Origin: UBA1563 sp041667115 | Lineage (GTDB): Bacteria; Bacteroidota; Ignavibacteria; Ignavibacteriales; Ignavibacteriaceae | Reading direction: 5' to 3' | Assembly (NCBI GenBank): GCA_041667115.1 | Contig: JBAYFO010000004.1 | Location: 57,871-121,870, forward strand | DNA length: 64,000 nucleotides | Shown: piece after piece, positions 18,201 through 27,482 of the stretch | How positions within the stretch are numbered: position 1 is the stretch's first letter | Layout: each line of letters begins with the position of its first letter | Program-made: the position numbers and the translations under genes | Notes under the pieces: model-generated | What the model saw: the letters and a program-made list of their open reading frames with translations, nothing else | The model's database searches: none | What the model was told of the DNA's origin: nothing

Positions 18201-19175
18201 ATGGCAGTTTTAGTTACCGGCGGTGCGGGCTACATTGGTTCGCATGTTGTACGATTGTTGATAAATAAAGAAATTGAAGTTATCGTCCTCGATAATCTTT
18301 CGCGCGGGCATAAAGCGTCGCTTCCGCAAAATGTTATTTTTGAAGAGGTTGATTTGTTGGACCGTGAGAAATTGTCAGCGGTAATTCAAAAACATAACAT
18401 TGATTCGGTCATTCACTTTGCGGCATTTGCGTACGTTGGTGAATCGGTTGAAAACCCCGAAATGTATTACCGCAATAATGTTTCCGGCAGCTTTAATTTG
18501 ATTAACGCATTAAAAGAAAAAGGTGTGCGGCATTTTGTTTTTTCGTCAACCTGTTCTTTGTATGGAAATCCATTGCATATTCCTATTTCGGAAGAAGAAA
18601 CAACAAAGCCCATCAATCCATATGCAAAAACTAAATTAATGATTGAGCAAATTCTTGCCGACTACGATTCCGCTTATGGAATGAAACACGTTGCGCTTAG
18701 ATATTTCAATGCCGCCGGCGCTTCGGTAGGCGGAGAGATTGGCGAAAGCCATTTTCCCGAACCCCATTTAATTCCTTTGGTTTTATTCACCGCTCTTGAC
18801 AAACGGGAAAGCATTTCTGTTTACGGTGATGATTATCCCACCCCGGATGGCACGTGCATACGGGATTATATTCATGTTGAAGATTTAGCAGAAGCTCATG
18901 TAAAAGCGTTGGAATATTTAAATAAAGGAAATTCATCACAAATTATTAATTTGGGAACGGGAGATGGGAATTCTGTTAAGGAAGTGATTTCCGTTGCCGA
19001 AGAAGTTACCGGAAGAAAAATTAAATCGGTAATTGCGCCGCGCCGGGAAGGCGATCCCGCGGTGTTAGTCGCCGATAATAAAAAAGCAAAAGAAATTCTT
19101 GGATGGAATCCGGAATTCAAATTAAAAGATATTTTACAAACTGCCTGGCAGTGGCATCAAAATCCAAAGTATTAA
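18201..19175 (+). CDS. galE: UDP-glucose 4-epimerase
   Basis: An extended SDR that interconverts UDP-glucose and UDP-galactose. The NAD-binding loop G-G-A-G-Y-I-G-S-H is at the very start. S-S-T-C-S-L-Y-G and Y-A-K-T-K (the YxxxK pair) lie near residues 121 and 146. The G-T-C-I-R-D-Y-I-H-V motif lies near 217. The ATG at 18201 gives the usual 324-residue length. An upstream extension would be translated from a terminator region and is rejected. It is first gene of a tight operon with rfbA, rfbC and glgP. Confidence 0.93.
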   Translation: MAVLVTGGAGYIGSHVVRLLINKEIEVIVLDNLSRGHKASLPQNVIFEEVDLLDREKLSAVIQKHNIDSVIHFAAFAYVGESVENPEMYYRNNVSGSFNLINALKEKGVRHFVFSSTCSLYGNPLHIPISEEETTKPINPYAKTKLMIEQILADYDSAYGMKHVALRYFNAAGASVGGEIGESHFPEPHLIPLVLFTALDKRESISVYGDDYPTPDGTCIRDYIHVEDLAEAHVKALEYLNKGNSSQIINLGTGDGNSVKEVISVAEEVTGRKIKSVIAPRREGDPAVLVADNKKAKEILGWNPEFKLKDILQTAWQWHQNPKY

Positions 19176-19194
19176 GGAAAAGGAAAAAATTTTT

Positions 19195-20061
19195 ATGAAA
19201 GGAATAATTCTAGCTGGTGGTTCCGGTTCGAGGATGTATCCCATTTCGCAAGTCTATAGTAAACAGCTTACTTTGATTTACGATAAGCCGCTGATTTATT
19301 ATCCGCTTTCCGTTTTAATGCTTGGTGGAATAAAAGAAATTTTGATCGTCTCCAACGAAGAAACAATTCCTTACTACCAGAAATTATTTAAAGATGGCTC
19401 ACATCTCGGTCTTTCCATTGAGTATGCTCTGCAGAAAGCGCCGAACGGGATAGCAGAAGCTTTTATTCTTGGTGATACATTTATCGGTGGTGATTCCGTT
19501 ACTCTTATCCTTGGTGATAATATTTTTTACGGCAATCTCGATTTCTTTTATCAAGGGATTGAAAATAATTCCGGCGCAACGGTGTTCGGTTATCGTGTTA
19601 CCGATCCGGAACGTTACGGAGTTGTTGAATTTGATAAACATGGTAAAGCACTTTCAATCGAAGAAAAACCGCAAAGCCCGAAATCAAAATTTGCGGTTCC
19701 CGGATTATACATTTACAACAATGAGGTTGTAACGATTTCTAAAAACTTAAAACCTTCTTCACGTGGCGAACTTGAAATTACCGACGTAAATAACACCTAT
19801 TTGGCAAAAGGGGAACTCCGCGTTGAAAAAATCGGACGCGGTGTTGCATGGCTTGATACCGGCACACCGGAAGCATTATTGCAAGCATCAAACTTTTTCG
19901 GAACGATAGAAGACCGGCAAGGTTTAAAAGTTGCGTGCATAGAAGAAATTGCTTATTACATGAATTTTATTTCAAAGGAACAATTTGAAAAAGTAATTCA
20001 CCGCATGCCCAAGTGTCAGTATAAACAATACCTCGAAAATATTCTTACAGATACCGAATGA
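19195..20061 (+). CDS. rfbA: Glucose-1-phosphate thymidylyltransferase
   Basis: Makes dTDP-glucose from dTTP and glucose 1-phosphate, the first step of dTDP-rhamnose synthesis. The 288-residue length is typical. The nucleotide loop reads L-A-G-G-S-G-S-R-M-Y-P (family GGxGTRLxP) and is followed by K-Q-L-T-L-I-Y-D-K-P-L-I-Y-Y-P. Later motifs include G-D-N-I-F-Y-G and W-L-D-T-G-T. It overlaps rfbC by 4 bases (ATGA). rfbB and rfbD are not in the window. Confidence 0.93.
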   Translation: MKGIILAGGSGSRMYPISQVYSKQLTLIYDKPLIYYPLSVLMLGGIKEILIVSNEETIPYYQKLFKDGSHLGLSIEYALQKAPNGIAEAFILGDTFIGGDSVTLILGDNIFYGNLDFFYQGIENNSGATVFGYRVTDPERYGVVEFDKHGKALSIEEKPQSPKSKFAVPGLYIYNNEVVTISKNLKPSSRGELEITDVNNTYLAKGELRVEKIGRGVAWLDTGTPEALLQASNFFGTIEDRQGLKVACIEEIAYYMNFISKEQFEKVIHRMPKCQYKQYLENILTDTE

Positions 20062-20621
20062 AAATAATTGATAAACAACTAAACGGATTACTGCTTCTTC
20101 AACCTTCAGTCTTTGATGATGACCGCGGCTATTTTTATGAGTCGTTTCACATTTCCCGTTACGAAGAACTTGGGATTAATATCCCTTTTGTACAGGATAA
20201 TATTTCTAAATCGGTGAGGAATACACTACGCGGTTTGCATTATCAAGTTGGAAATGCTGCACAAGGAAAATTAGTGCAGGTGCTTTCGGGAAAAGTATTG
20301 GACGTTGCCGTGGATATTCGTTTTAATTCCCCGTCGTTCGGACAATATTATGGAGCTGAAATCTCCGAAGAAAATCATTATCAATTGTGGATTCCCGCCG
20401 GTTTTGCGCATGGGTTTTCGGTGCTTTCGGATGAAGCTGTTTTCTCTTACAAATGTACCGCACTTTACAGCAAAAATGATGAGCGGACGATACTTTATAA
20501 CGATGCCCGGTTAAATATCGATTGGAAAGTTTCTTCTCCGTTGCTTTCGTCGAAAGATTTGTTCGGCAAAAAATTTTCTGAAATAGAAAAAGATTTCTTT
20601 TATAAGAAGGAGGTTCTATGA
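20058..20621 (+). CDS. rfbC: dTDP-4-dehydrorhamnose 3,5-epimerase
   Basis: A cupin-fold epimerase of the dTDP-rhamnose pathway. The 187-residue protein shows D-D-R-G-Y-F-Y-E-S-F, F-V-Q-D-N-I-S-K-S, the catalytic-His segment L-R-G-L-H-Y-Q, and P-A-G-F-A-H-G-F. It overlaps its neighbours by ATGA at both ends (rfbA and glgP), which implies coupled translation. Confidence 0.93.
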   Translation: MKIIDKQLNGLLLLQPSVFDDDRGYFYESFHISRYEELGINIPFVQDNISKSVRNTLRGLHYQVGNAAQGKLVQVLSGKVLDVAVDIRFNSPSFGQYYGAEISEENHYQLWIPAGFAHGFSVLSDEAVFSYKCTALYSKNDERTILYNDARLNIDWKVSSPLLSSKDLFGKKFSEIEKDFFYKKEVL

Positions 20622-23098
20622 GCCTGATAGATTCATCAATATTTTTTACCGATAAGGAACAACTCGAAAGTTATTCCCTTGCAAATCAGTTCGCGGAACA
20701 TCTTGAATTCATTTTGGTGAAAGATAAAGTCTCCGTAACTAAAGACGATATTTATTATTCAATTTCGATGTCGGTGCGCGATCGCCTTGTCCGTAAATGG
20801 CTTCGCACCATGCACAAATATAATGTTGATGATGTAAAGCGGGTCTACTATTTATCACTAGAGTTTTTGATGGGCAGACTGCTGGGCAATGCACTTATTA
20901 ACATGGACTATTACGACGAGAGTGACAAAATTCTTGAAGACGCCGGGTATCATCTGGAAGAAGCCAGAGATCAAGAGCATGATATGGCGCTTGGAAACGG
21001 CGGCTTAGGAAGACTTGCCGCATGTTTTTTAGATTCTATGGCAACCCTTGAGCTGCCTGCTTTCGGTTACGGCATTCGTTATGAATATGGAATTTTTGAA
21101 CAAGATGTTGAGAACGGATATCAAGTTGAAAAGCCTGATAACTGGCTGAGTTTCGGAAATCCTTGGGAAATTCTTCGCCGCGAACTTTCCTACCGTATCC
21201 GTTTTTACGGTGATGTTGAAATGCGCAAACAAGCTGACGGTCAAATGAAATTTGAATGGAAAAACACAGAAGATATTCTTGCGGTTGCTTATGATGTGCC
21301 GATTCCCGGTTTTCGAACAAACACGGTAAATAATTTACGCTTGTGGCAGGCTAAGGCAACACATGAATTCAGTTTTAAGGAATTCAATGCCGGTAATTAT
21401 GTAGCCTCGGTTCAGAAAAAAAATGAATCGGAAAACATTTCAAAAGTTCTTTACCCAAATGATACGATGGTTAAAGGTAAATTTCTTCGTTTAAAACAGC
21501 AATACTTTTTTAGTTCGGCTACGTTGCAAGATATTATTAGAAAGTATAAATACAGACATGCCGATTTTGATGCATTCTCGCAAAAAACCGCAATTCAATT
21601 AAATGATACACACCCTGTTATTGCAATTCCGGAGTTAATGAGAATCTTAATGGATGAAGAAGGCTTAAGCTGGGATTACGCATGGGATATTGCTATTGAA
21701 ACTTTTGCTTACACAAACCACACAGTCGTTCCGGAAGCATTGGAAGAATGGTCCGTTAGTATTATGGAATCGCTTTTACCAAGGCACTTGCAGATCATCT
21801 ATGAAATTAATGCCCGGTTTTTGAAATACGTTCAGGAACAGTACACCACAGATCCAGAAATTATCTCAAAGCTTTCAATAGTACGTGAGGGAGCAGATAA
21901 AAAAATCCGGATGGCGAATCTTGCAATTGTTTGTTGTCATTCGATAAACGGCGTTGCCGCGCTTCATACGAATATTCTTAGAAATAATATCTTTCCTCAT
22001 TTTTTTGCACTCTTCCCGGAGAAGTTCAAAAACATAACTAACGGAATTACTCCACGCCGCTGGCTGAAGATTGCCAATCCTTATTTATCCGAAGCAATCT
22101 CGGAACATATCGGCGACGGCTGGGCGAAAGACCTTACTCAAATTAAAAAGCTTGAAAATCTGATTGACGATAAACAGTTCATGGAAGTTTTCAGAGAAGC
22201 AAAGTGGCTGAACAAGAAATTTTTGATTGATTATATCGAAGCTGAGCATCAAGTTAAAATTAATCCCGACTCGATGTTCGATGTTCATGTAAAAAGATTT
22301 CATGAGTACAAACGGCAGTTGTTAAATGTGCTGCATGTAATTACGATGTATAACAAATTAAAAGATAATCCGCGTGCTGCGTTTGTCCCGCGAACCGTCA
22401 TTTTTGCCGGGAAAGCGGCGCCGGCATATTTTCAGGCAAAACTTATTATCAAATTGATCAACAACGTAGCCAATGTTATTAATAACGATCACACTATCGG
22501 GGATAAGTTAAAAGTCGTCTTCCTTAAAAATTATTCCGTTTCACTTGCAGAAAAGATTATTCCCGCTACAGATTTATCCGAACAAATTTCAACTGCCGGA
22601 TTAGAAGCCTCCGGAACCGGTAACATGAAGTTCGCTCTCAACGGAGCTTTAACTATCGGTACGATGGATGGAGCCAACGTCGAAATGCGTGAAGAAGTCG
22701 GCGACGATAATATTTTCATCTTCGGTTTACTTTCGGATGAAGTGATGAAATTGAAATCAAACGGGTACCGTCCGCGAGAATATTATGAAAAAATTCCGGA
22801 ACTAAAACGTGTGCTCGATATGATCCAAGACAACTACTTTAGTATTTTTGAGCCGGGAATTTTCCAGTCACTTGTTGATGAATTATTAAACGTTGATTAT
22901 TACTTTCTGCTTGCAGATTATCAATCGTATGTAAAAACACAAGCAAAAGTTAGCGCTCTTTACAAAAACAAAGAGGAGTGGTATAAAAAAGCATTGCTTA
23001 ACGTTGCTCGCATGAGCAAGTTTTCGAGCGACCGTTCAATTCAAGAATATGCTAATTTAATTTGGAATGTAAAACCGGTTAAGATTGATGAAGCGTAA
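20618..23098 (+). CDS. glgP: Glycogen/alpha-glucan phosphorylase
   Basis: Releases glucose 1-phosphate from alpha-1,4-glucans, and so supplies the substrate of the RfbA enzyme encoded just upstream. The 826-residue protein has Y-L-S-L-E-F-L-M-G-R near residue 77, the N-G-G-L-G-R-L-A-A-C-F-L-D-S segment, and the PLP-lysine motif E-A-S-G-T-G-N-M-K-F-A-L-N-G (Lys near residue 671). AGGAGG sits just before the ATG, and the start overlaps the rfbC stop by 4 bases. Confidence 0.95.
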   Translation: MSLIDSSIFFTDKEQLESYSLANQFAEHLEFILVKDKVSVTKDDIYYSISMSVRDRLVRKWLRTMHKYNVDDVKRVYYLSLEFLMGRLLGNALINMDYYDESDKILEDAGYHLEEARDQEHDMALGNGGLGRLAACFLDSMATLELPAFGYGIRYEYGIFEQDVENGYQVEKPDNWLSFGNPWEILRRELSYRIRFYGDVEMRKQADGQMKFEWKNTEDILAVAYDVPIPGFRTNTVNNLRLWQAKATHEFSFKEFNAGNYVASVQKKNESENISKVLYPNDTMVKGKFLRLKQQYFFSSATLQDIIRKYKYRHADFDAFSQKTAIQLNDTHPVIAIPELMRILMDEEGLSWDYAWDIAIETFAYTNHTVVPEALEEWSVSIMESLLPRHLQIIYEINARFLKYVQEQYTTDPEIISKLSIVREGADKKIRMANLAIVCCHSINGVAALHTNILRNNIFPHFFALFPEKFKNITNGITPRRWLKIANPYLSEAISEHIGDGWAKDLTQIKKLENLIDDKQFMEVFREAKWLNKKFLIDYIEAEHQVKINPDSMFDVHVKRFHEYKRQLLNVLHVITMYNKLKDNPRAAFVPRTVIFAGKAAPAYFQAKLIIKLINNVANVINNDHTIGDKLKVVFLKNYSVSLAEKIIPATDLSEQISTAGLEASGTGNMKFALNGALTIGTMDGANVEMREEVGDDNIFIFGLLSDEVMKLKSNGYRPREYYEKIPELKRVLDMIQDNYFSIFEPGIFQSLVDELLNVDYYFLLADYQSYVKTQAKVSALYKNKEEWYKKALLNVARMSKFSSDRSIQEYANLIWNVKPVKIDEA

Positions 23099-23180
23099 AT
23101 GAAGACCATTTTGCATATGACTTGCCCAATAGACATTTTTAAAATATCTGTATTTAATTGACACGACTTTTAGATGTGCC

Positions 23181-23330
23181 ATGGCCGAGAAGATTAAAAT
23201 AACAATCAAGAAGAAAAAAAAGAGAGTTCCGCTTCCGCAGAAACCTCCTAAAGTTATTTCTACTAAAAAAACGTACAACAGGAAAAAAGAAAAACAAAGC
23301 GTTCAAAACGGGGAGGCGAACTCAAAATAA
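23181..23330 (+). CDS. Small highly basic protein, unknown function
   Basis: A 49-residue ORF starting MAEKIKITIKKKKKRVP, continuing PLPQKPPKV and ending rich in Lys, Asn and Glu. Its spacing after glgP and composition (about one third Lys/Arg) resemble a real short protein rather than random sequence; a nucleic-acid-binding role is possible but only inferred. No strong Shine-Dalgarno site is seen. It may be a separate small gene between glgP and the Lrp regulator. Confidence 0.5.
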   Translation: MAEKIKITIKKKKKRVPLPQKPPKVISTKKTYNRKKEKQSVQNGEANSK

Positions 23331-23490
23331 AAAGTCAATCCAGTAAAATTATAATCACCAACGACTCCTCGCCATCCTTTCAATGAGTTTCATTTTGTTG
23401 AAGTTTACTGTCAAAGGGGAAGGTTCCCGCTTTCCTTTTAAGAAAAACCGGAATCTTTACAGAAATATTCATAAAATCTTTTCTTTTTAT

Positions 23491-23522
23491 TTGCCTCTTA
23501 TTTAAATAATGTCTTATATTTG
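23491..23522 (+). promoter_or_regulatory. Promoter of the Lrp-family gene
   Basis: TTG at 23491-23493, a 21-nt spacer and TATATTTG at 23515-23522 match the Bacteroidota consensus, 41 nt before the ATG. Confidence 0.65.
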
Positions 23523-23563
23523 CAACCAATAATATAATTTTCCCTAAAAAAATTAGGTGCAAC

Positions 23564-24013
23564 ATGATAGATAACTTAGATATTAAAATTTTAGAACTCC
23601 TCCAGGAACAAGGAAGAACAAAACGGAACCAGCTTGCTGAAGCCGTAAGTATGTCAATTCCTTCGGTTAGCGAAAGACTTCACAAACTTGAAGACAAAAA
23701 AATTATTGAAGGCTACTACACAAAGATCAACCGGAAAGCTTTCGGGTATGATATTATGGCGTTTATTCTGCTGGTAATGGATTCCTCAAAGCATTACAAA
23801 ATTTTGGCGACAAAAGTTGAGCAGCATCCGGATATTCTTGAGTGCCACTCTATTCTCGGTGAAGGTTCCCACATTCTTAAAGTGATAGCGAAGAACACCG
23901 AAGCGTTGGAAAAATTACTCGCTGAAATTCAAGCTTGGCCCGGTGTTGTAAGCACAAAATCATTCTTCGTCCTTTCATCAATTAAAGAATCGACAAAAAT
24001 TGCACTGAAATAA
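23564..24013 (+). CDS. Lrp/AsnC-family transcriptional regulator
   Basis: A 149-residue regulator with an N-terminal winged helix-turn-helix (D-I-K-I-L-E-L-L-Q-E-Q-G-R, then S-I-P-S-V-S-E-R-L-H-K-L-E) and a C-terminal effector-binding RAM domain (H-P-D-I-L-E-C-H-S-I-L-G). Lrp proteins sense amino acids. It sits directly upstream of glnA on the same strand, 52 bases apart, so control of glutamine synthetase is a reasonable inference. Confidence 0.88.
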   Translation: MIDNLDIKILELLQEQGRTKRNQLAEAVSMSIPSVSERLHKLEDKKIIEGYYTKINRKAFGYDIMAFILLVMDSSKHYKILATKVEQHPDILECHSILGEGSHILKVIAKNTEALEKLLAEIQAWPGVVSTKSFFVLSSIKESTKIALK

Positions 24014-24065
24014 ATAAGCTTAAATACGCAACAAACAAATAAAAAAAATAAATAAGAGGTTAGTT

Positions 24066-25493
24066 ATGGCTAAGGAAATGTCTGCAATAGACAAAGTCCT
24101 CAAATATATCAAAGAGAAAAAGATACAATTTGTGGATCTAAAATTCATGGATATGCCGGGGCAATGGCAACATATTACTTTTCCCGTTTCACAATTCAAT
24201 GCAGGATCTTTTGAAGACGGTTTCGGTTTTGACGGCTCTTCCATCCGCGGTTGGAAAGCAATTAACGAAAGCGATATGTTAATTATTCCCGATCCAAATA
24301 CGTTGTGGTTCGATCCGTTTATTACTGCGCCAACCATTAGTTTAACTTGCGATGTGTACGAACCGGCGACAAAAGAAAAATATTCACGCTGCCCGAGAAA
24401 CATTGCGCAAAAGGCTCAGGCGTATTTGCTCTCAACCGGAATTGCCGATACGGTTTATTTCGGACCGGAAGCAGAATTTTTCGTTTTTGACGATGTGCGT
24501 TTTGATTCTTCACAGAACAGCAGTTTTTATTTTGTTGATTCGGTAGAGGGTAAATGGAACAGCGGACGCGACGAAGGTCCGAACCTTGGCTATAAACCTA
24601 GATACAAAGAAGGGTATTTCCCGGTTCCTCCAACCGATTCACTTATGGATCTAAGAAATGAAATGGTTATCAACTTAATGAACGCCGGACTTGATATTGA
24701 GGCGCAGCATCACGAAGTTGCAAGCGGCGGACAATGCGAAATTGATGTCCGTTTTCAACCGTTACTCTTAGCTGCCGATCAATTATTAATGTTCAAATAT
24801 ATTATAAAAAACACAGCTAAAAAGAATAACAGAACCGTAACGTTTATGCCTAAACCGATCTTCGGCGATAACGGAAGCGGCATGCATGTTCACTCAAGTT
24901 TGTGGAAAAAAGGAAAACCCCTTTTTGCCGGTAACGGGTACGCGGGTTTAAGTGAAATGGCATTATATTATATCGGCGGTATCCTGAAACACGCGCCATC
25001 TTTGCTGGCTATTACCAATCCGACAACAAATTCTTACAAGAGACTTGTCCCCGGATTTGAAGCTCCGGTAAACTTAGCGTATTCACAAAGGAACAGAAGC
25101 GCTTCGATCAGAATTCCGATGTACTCCAACAGTCCGAAAGCGAAACGTGTTGAATTCCGCTGCCCTGATCCTTCAACAAATCCGTACCTAGCTTTCTCCG
25201 CAATTATGATGGCTGGATTGGATGGAATTATCAACCGTATCGACCCGGGTGAACCGCTTGATAAGGATATTTACGATATGGAACCGGAGGAACTGAAAAA
25301 TGTTCCGTCAACACCGGGAAGTCTTGACGCAGCGTTGGAATGCCTTAAAAAAGATCACGACTATTTACTTAAAGGAGATGTATTTACCGAAGATGTAATT
25401 GATACCTGGATAAAATATAAGACCGATAAAGAAATTAAACCGATGGCACTCCAGCCGCATCCGTACGAGTTCAGCTTGTACTATGATGTTTAA
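24066..25493 (+). CDS. glnA: Glutamine synthetase, type I
   Basis: Condenses ammonia and glutamate, the main nitrogen-assimilation step. The 475-residue protein has F-D-G-S-S-I-R-G-W near residue 57, the ATP-binding K-P-I-F-G-D-N-G-S-G-M-H-V-H motif near 263, and N-R-S-A-S-I-R-I-P. The segment I-Y-D-M-E-P-E-E near residue 400 keeps the tyrosine that is adenylylated in GSI-beta enzymes. Together with glnD in this window it suggests control by a GlnE cascade. AGAGG precedes the ATG; a terminator follows. Confidence 0.96.
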   Translation: MAKEMSAIDKVLKYIKEKKIQFVDLKFMDMPGQWQHITFPVSQFNAGSFEDGFGFDGSSIRGWKAINESDMLIIPDPNTLWFDPFITAPTISLTCDVYEPATKEKYSRCPRNIAQKAQAYLLSTGIADTVYFGPEAEFFVFDDVRFDSSQNSSFYFVDSVEGKWNSGRDEGPNLGYKPRYKEGYFPVPPTDSLMDLRNEMVINLMNAGLDIEAQHHEVASGGQCEIDVRFQPLLLAADQLLMFKYIIKNTAKKNNRTVTFMPKPIFGDNGSGMHVHSSLWKKGKPLFAGNGYAGLSEMALYYIGGILKHAPSLLAITNPTTNSYKRLVPGFEAPVNLAYSQRNRSASIRIPMYSNSPKAKRVEFRCPDPSTNPYLAFSAIMMAGLDGIINRIDPGEPLDKDIYDMEPEELKNVPSTPGSLDAALECLKKDHDYLLKGDVFTEDVIDTWIKYKTDKEIKPMALQPHPYEFSLYYDV

Positions 25494-25518
25494 TAGTTTC
25501 CCTCGATCAATGTGATAG

Positions 25519-25552
25519 AAAAAGGGTGGCCGTAATGGCTGCCCTTTTTTGT
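25519..25552 (+). terminator. Terminator after glnA
   Basis: AAAGGGTGGCC and GGCTGCCCTTT pair with minor mismatch around GTAAT, then TTTTTTG. Confidence 0.8.
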
Positions 25553-25590
25553 TTGATATTGAACAGAATTGGTTTTTGCTCAAAGTTTTA

Positions 25591-25757
25591 TCCTCAAAGG
25601 ATATAATTTCCATCTCAGAAGGTATAATTTTATTCTCGGAGCGGAAATTTTTGATCTCGGCGAGGGAACTTTTATTTTCGACGTGGAAAACTTTGGTCTC
25701 AGGGAGGAAAACTTTCATCTCGCAGAGGAAAGTTATAAGCTCGGAGGATAAATGATG
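25591..25757. repeat. Array of eight degenerate 21-bp units
   Basis: The anchor CTC (or TTC) recurs at 25593, 25614, 25635, 25656, 25677, 25698, 25719 and 25740, an exact 21-bp step eight times. A typical unit is CTCAGGGAGGAAAACTTTCAT in two parts: a purine-rich CTCGGnGAGG half and an AAAACTTTnAT half. On the minus strand some units start ATGAAA and all can be read as a seven-residue repeat. The array lies about 185 bases downstream of the GCKKS lipoprotein gene at 25942-27246. Confidence 0.8.
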
Positions 25758-25795
25758 CTCTTCTTTTCCTATACAAACCCTCTTTTTGGTGTCAA

Positions 25796-25868
25796 TTAGG
25801 GATATTTCGTTCCTTCGGAACTTTTGGGTGATGGTGGCGTTTTATTTCTACCAATATTTCATCCCTAA
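25796..25868. repeat. Small palindromic element with TTAGGGAT/ATCCCTAA ends
   Basis: Perfect 8-bp inverted ends at 25796-25803 and 25861-25868 enclose 57 bases, with an inner GTTCC-TTC-GGAAC hairpin at about 25809-25821. This looks like a MITE or REP-type intergenic element. No ORF is inside. Confidence 0.5.
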
Positions 25869-25941
25869 CGGGATTGGAAAAGATAGTTATAATTGGCTGG
25901 ACTTTATTTTATTGGCGATTTATCTCCTTAAATTTGGATAA

Positions 25942-27246
25942 TTAATTCCTTTTACCTATTGCTATAATAGCTTTACTGTTTTTTTCACCTACTGCAACTA
26001 TTGTTTTCCCTTTTATATCGCATGACTTAAATGATGCACTTGCTTCAACATATTGGTTTTGCCAGTTTACCCCATTGAAATGAGTTATTAACCCGGAACC
26101 TCCAACGGCAAAAATATTATTAACGGCATCTCCCCGTATTCGGTAAATTAAACTTGCCTCAATGTTAACCTTAGTCCATACATTATTTGCGTATTTAAAT
26201 AATCCATGCCCGCCTGCATATAATTGGTTTGTATTGGGTGCCCAAGCAGTATAAATATTACCGAAAATACTTGAGGTTAATGTATTGATATGATTGTTTG
26301 AAATCTCTAGAATCCCTTTGAAGGGAGTTTCGAAATCTGATGCCGCACAAAAAACTTTTTGGCTCCCATCTTTCCCGGTTAGGCCATAGACATCATAAAT
26401 ATTCGTTGTTGTTCCACTTTCTATCTTCTGCCAGTTCTTTCCATCGTAGTGGGCAATACTTCCTACTCTTCCAACAAAATAAATATTTGATGAATTAGAT
26501 CCCCATGCTTTCGATAATGATAAATTGGGGTTTAGTGTTGTGCGTAAATCATATATCGTCCAATTATTCCCATCTCCATGAATAGGTAAGCTTCCAATAA
26601 ACCAAATATCACTACTCGAAAATGCATAGATACCTTCTAATGGTGGGGTTATATAATTTCCTCTAAATAGCACTGTAATCTTTTTCACTTCCCAAATAGT
26701 ACCATTCCAATGAGCTACATTATATGCTATCGGGTCTGGGGTGCCGAGAGAATCGTCCATATATATTTCACCAACAACCCAAATGTTGTTCTCATCTATT
26801 ATGGCAACATCGTAAAGCACACTGCTGCTGTGTGTGCCAAAAGTAAAAGTTTGCCATCCGCCTCCGGCGGAAAAGTTGTGGGTAGTGCTATCCATCGTTT
26901 TGGCAACTACTTCGTTGGTGGTTTGTAGTTGGTTGTTACTAACAAAGGCTGCTTTTATTTTATAGCTTTGGTTTGGGAGGAGAGAATCAACGTAAAGCAA
27001 AGTATCGGAACTAACAAGCGTAATGCTTTGGTCAGCTTTGTCGTTCACAAAAAGGGTTAGCGTATTTGGTGTTTGGTAATTGGTAGTTGTTATTTTTACC
27101 CAAGCTTCGGTGCAAGTAATGTCTTCTATAGTTAAGGCAAGTGTTTCAACCGGTTCGGTTGTGCTCTTCTTACAACCGATGTTAAGGAGTAAGAAACTTG
27201 TTAAGACAAAAAGAAGGAATTGTGTCTTCAAAAAATAAGTTGGCAT
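25942..27246 (-). CDS. Lipoprotein with fibronectin-like domain and beta-propeller-like repeats
   Basis: 434 residues. The lipobox is L-N-I-G-C-K-K-S (Cys at 25), so it is a lipoprotein. About residues 35-120 resemble a fibronectin type III domain (Y-V-D-S-L-L-P-N-Q-S-Y-K). From residue 130 on, repeats of the pattern D-I-W-F-I-G / H-Y-D-G-K-N-W / H-F-N-G-V-N-W suggest a beta-propeller. Related to the lipoprotein at 39484-40506. Function unknown; surface binding is a guess. Both genes have a 21-bp repeat array just downstream. Confidence 0.7.
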   Translation of the reverse strand: MPTYFLKTQFLLFVLTSFLLLNIGCKKSTTEPVETLALTIEDITCTEAWVKITTTNYQTPNTLTLFVNDKADQSITLVSSDTLLYVDSLLPNQSYKIKAAFVSNNQLQTTNEVVAKTMDSTTHNFSAGGGWQTFTFGTHSSSVLYDVAIIDENNIWVVGEIYMDDSLGTPDPIAYNVAHWNGTIWEVKKITVLFRGNYITPPLEGIYAFSSSDIWFIGSLPIHGDGNNWTIYDLRTTLNPNLSLSKAWGSNSSNIYFVGRVGSIAHYDGKNWQKIESGTTTNIYDVYGLTGKDGSQKVFCAASDFETPFKGILEISNNHINTLTSSIFGNIYTAWAPNTNQLYAGGHGLFKYANNVWTKVNIEASLIYRIRGDAVNNIFAVGGSGLITHFNGVNWQNQYVEASASFKSCDIKGKTIVAVGEKNSKAIIAIGKRN

Positions 27247-27319
27247 AAAACCCGCTCCGTTAAATATTTATTTTCTTTAGATAAAGATAATTAACATTTG
27301 CTTCATGGCATTGCACAAA

Positions 27320-27474
27320 ATTAATGAATAGCCACGCCCGAACGCTTTCGGGACGTGGAGTAAAGATACCCCAATAGATCGGCTTTAGCCAAACGATCTG
27401 TTTTGTTTTGGCTAAAGCCTAAGTTTTGGTATTAATCCTTGCCCCCGACATAAATGTCGGGGCAAAGCATTAAT
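27320..27474. repeat. Intergenic element with three strong hairpins
   Basis: Short inverted ends (ATTAATG at 27320-27326, CATTAAT at 27468-27474) enclose three hairpins. The first is CCACG-CCCGAA / TTCGGG-A-CGTGG at 27332-27358. The second is GGCTTTAGCC (27381-27390) with GGCTAAAGCC (27410-27419). The third is CCCCGACAT/ATGTCGGGG at 27443-27462. It lies between the lipoprotein start and the truA stop. It looks like a non-autonomous palindromic element. It could also end transcription from truA. Confidence 0.6.
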
Positions 27475-27482
27475 GCAGTTAA

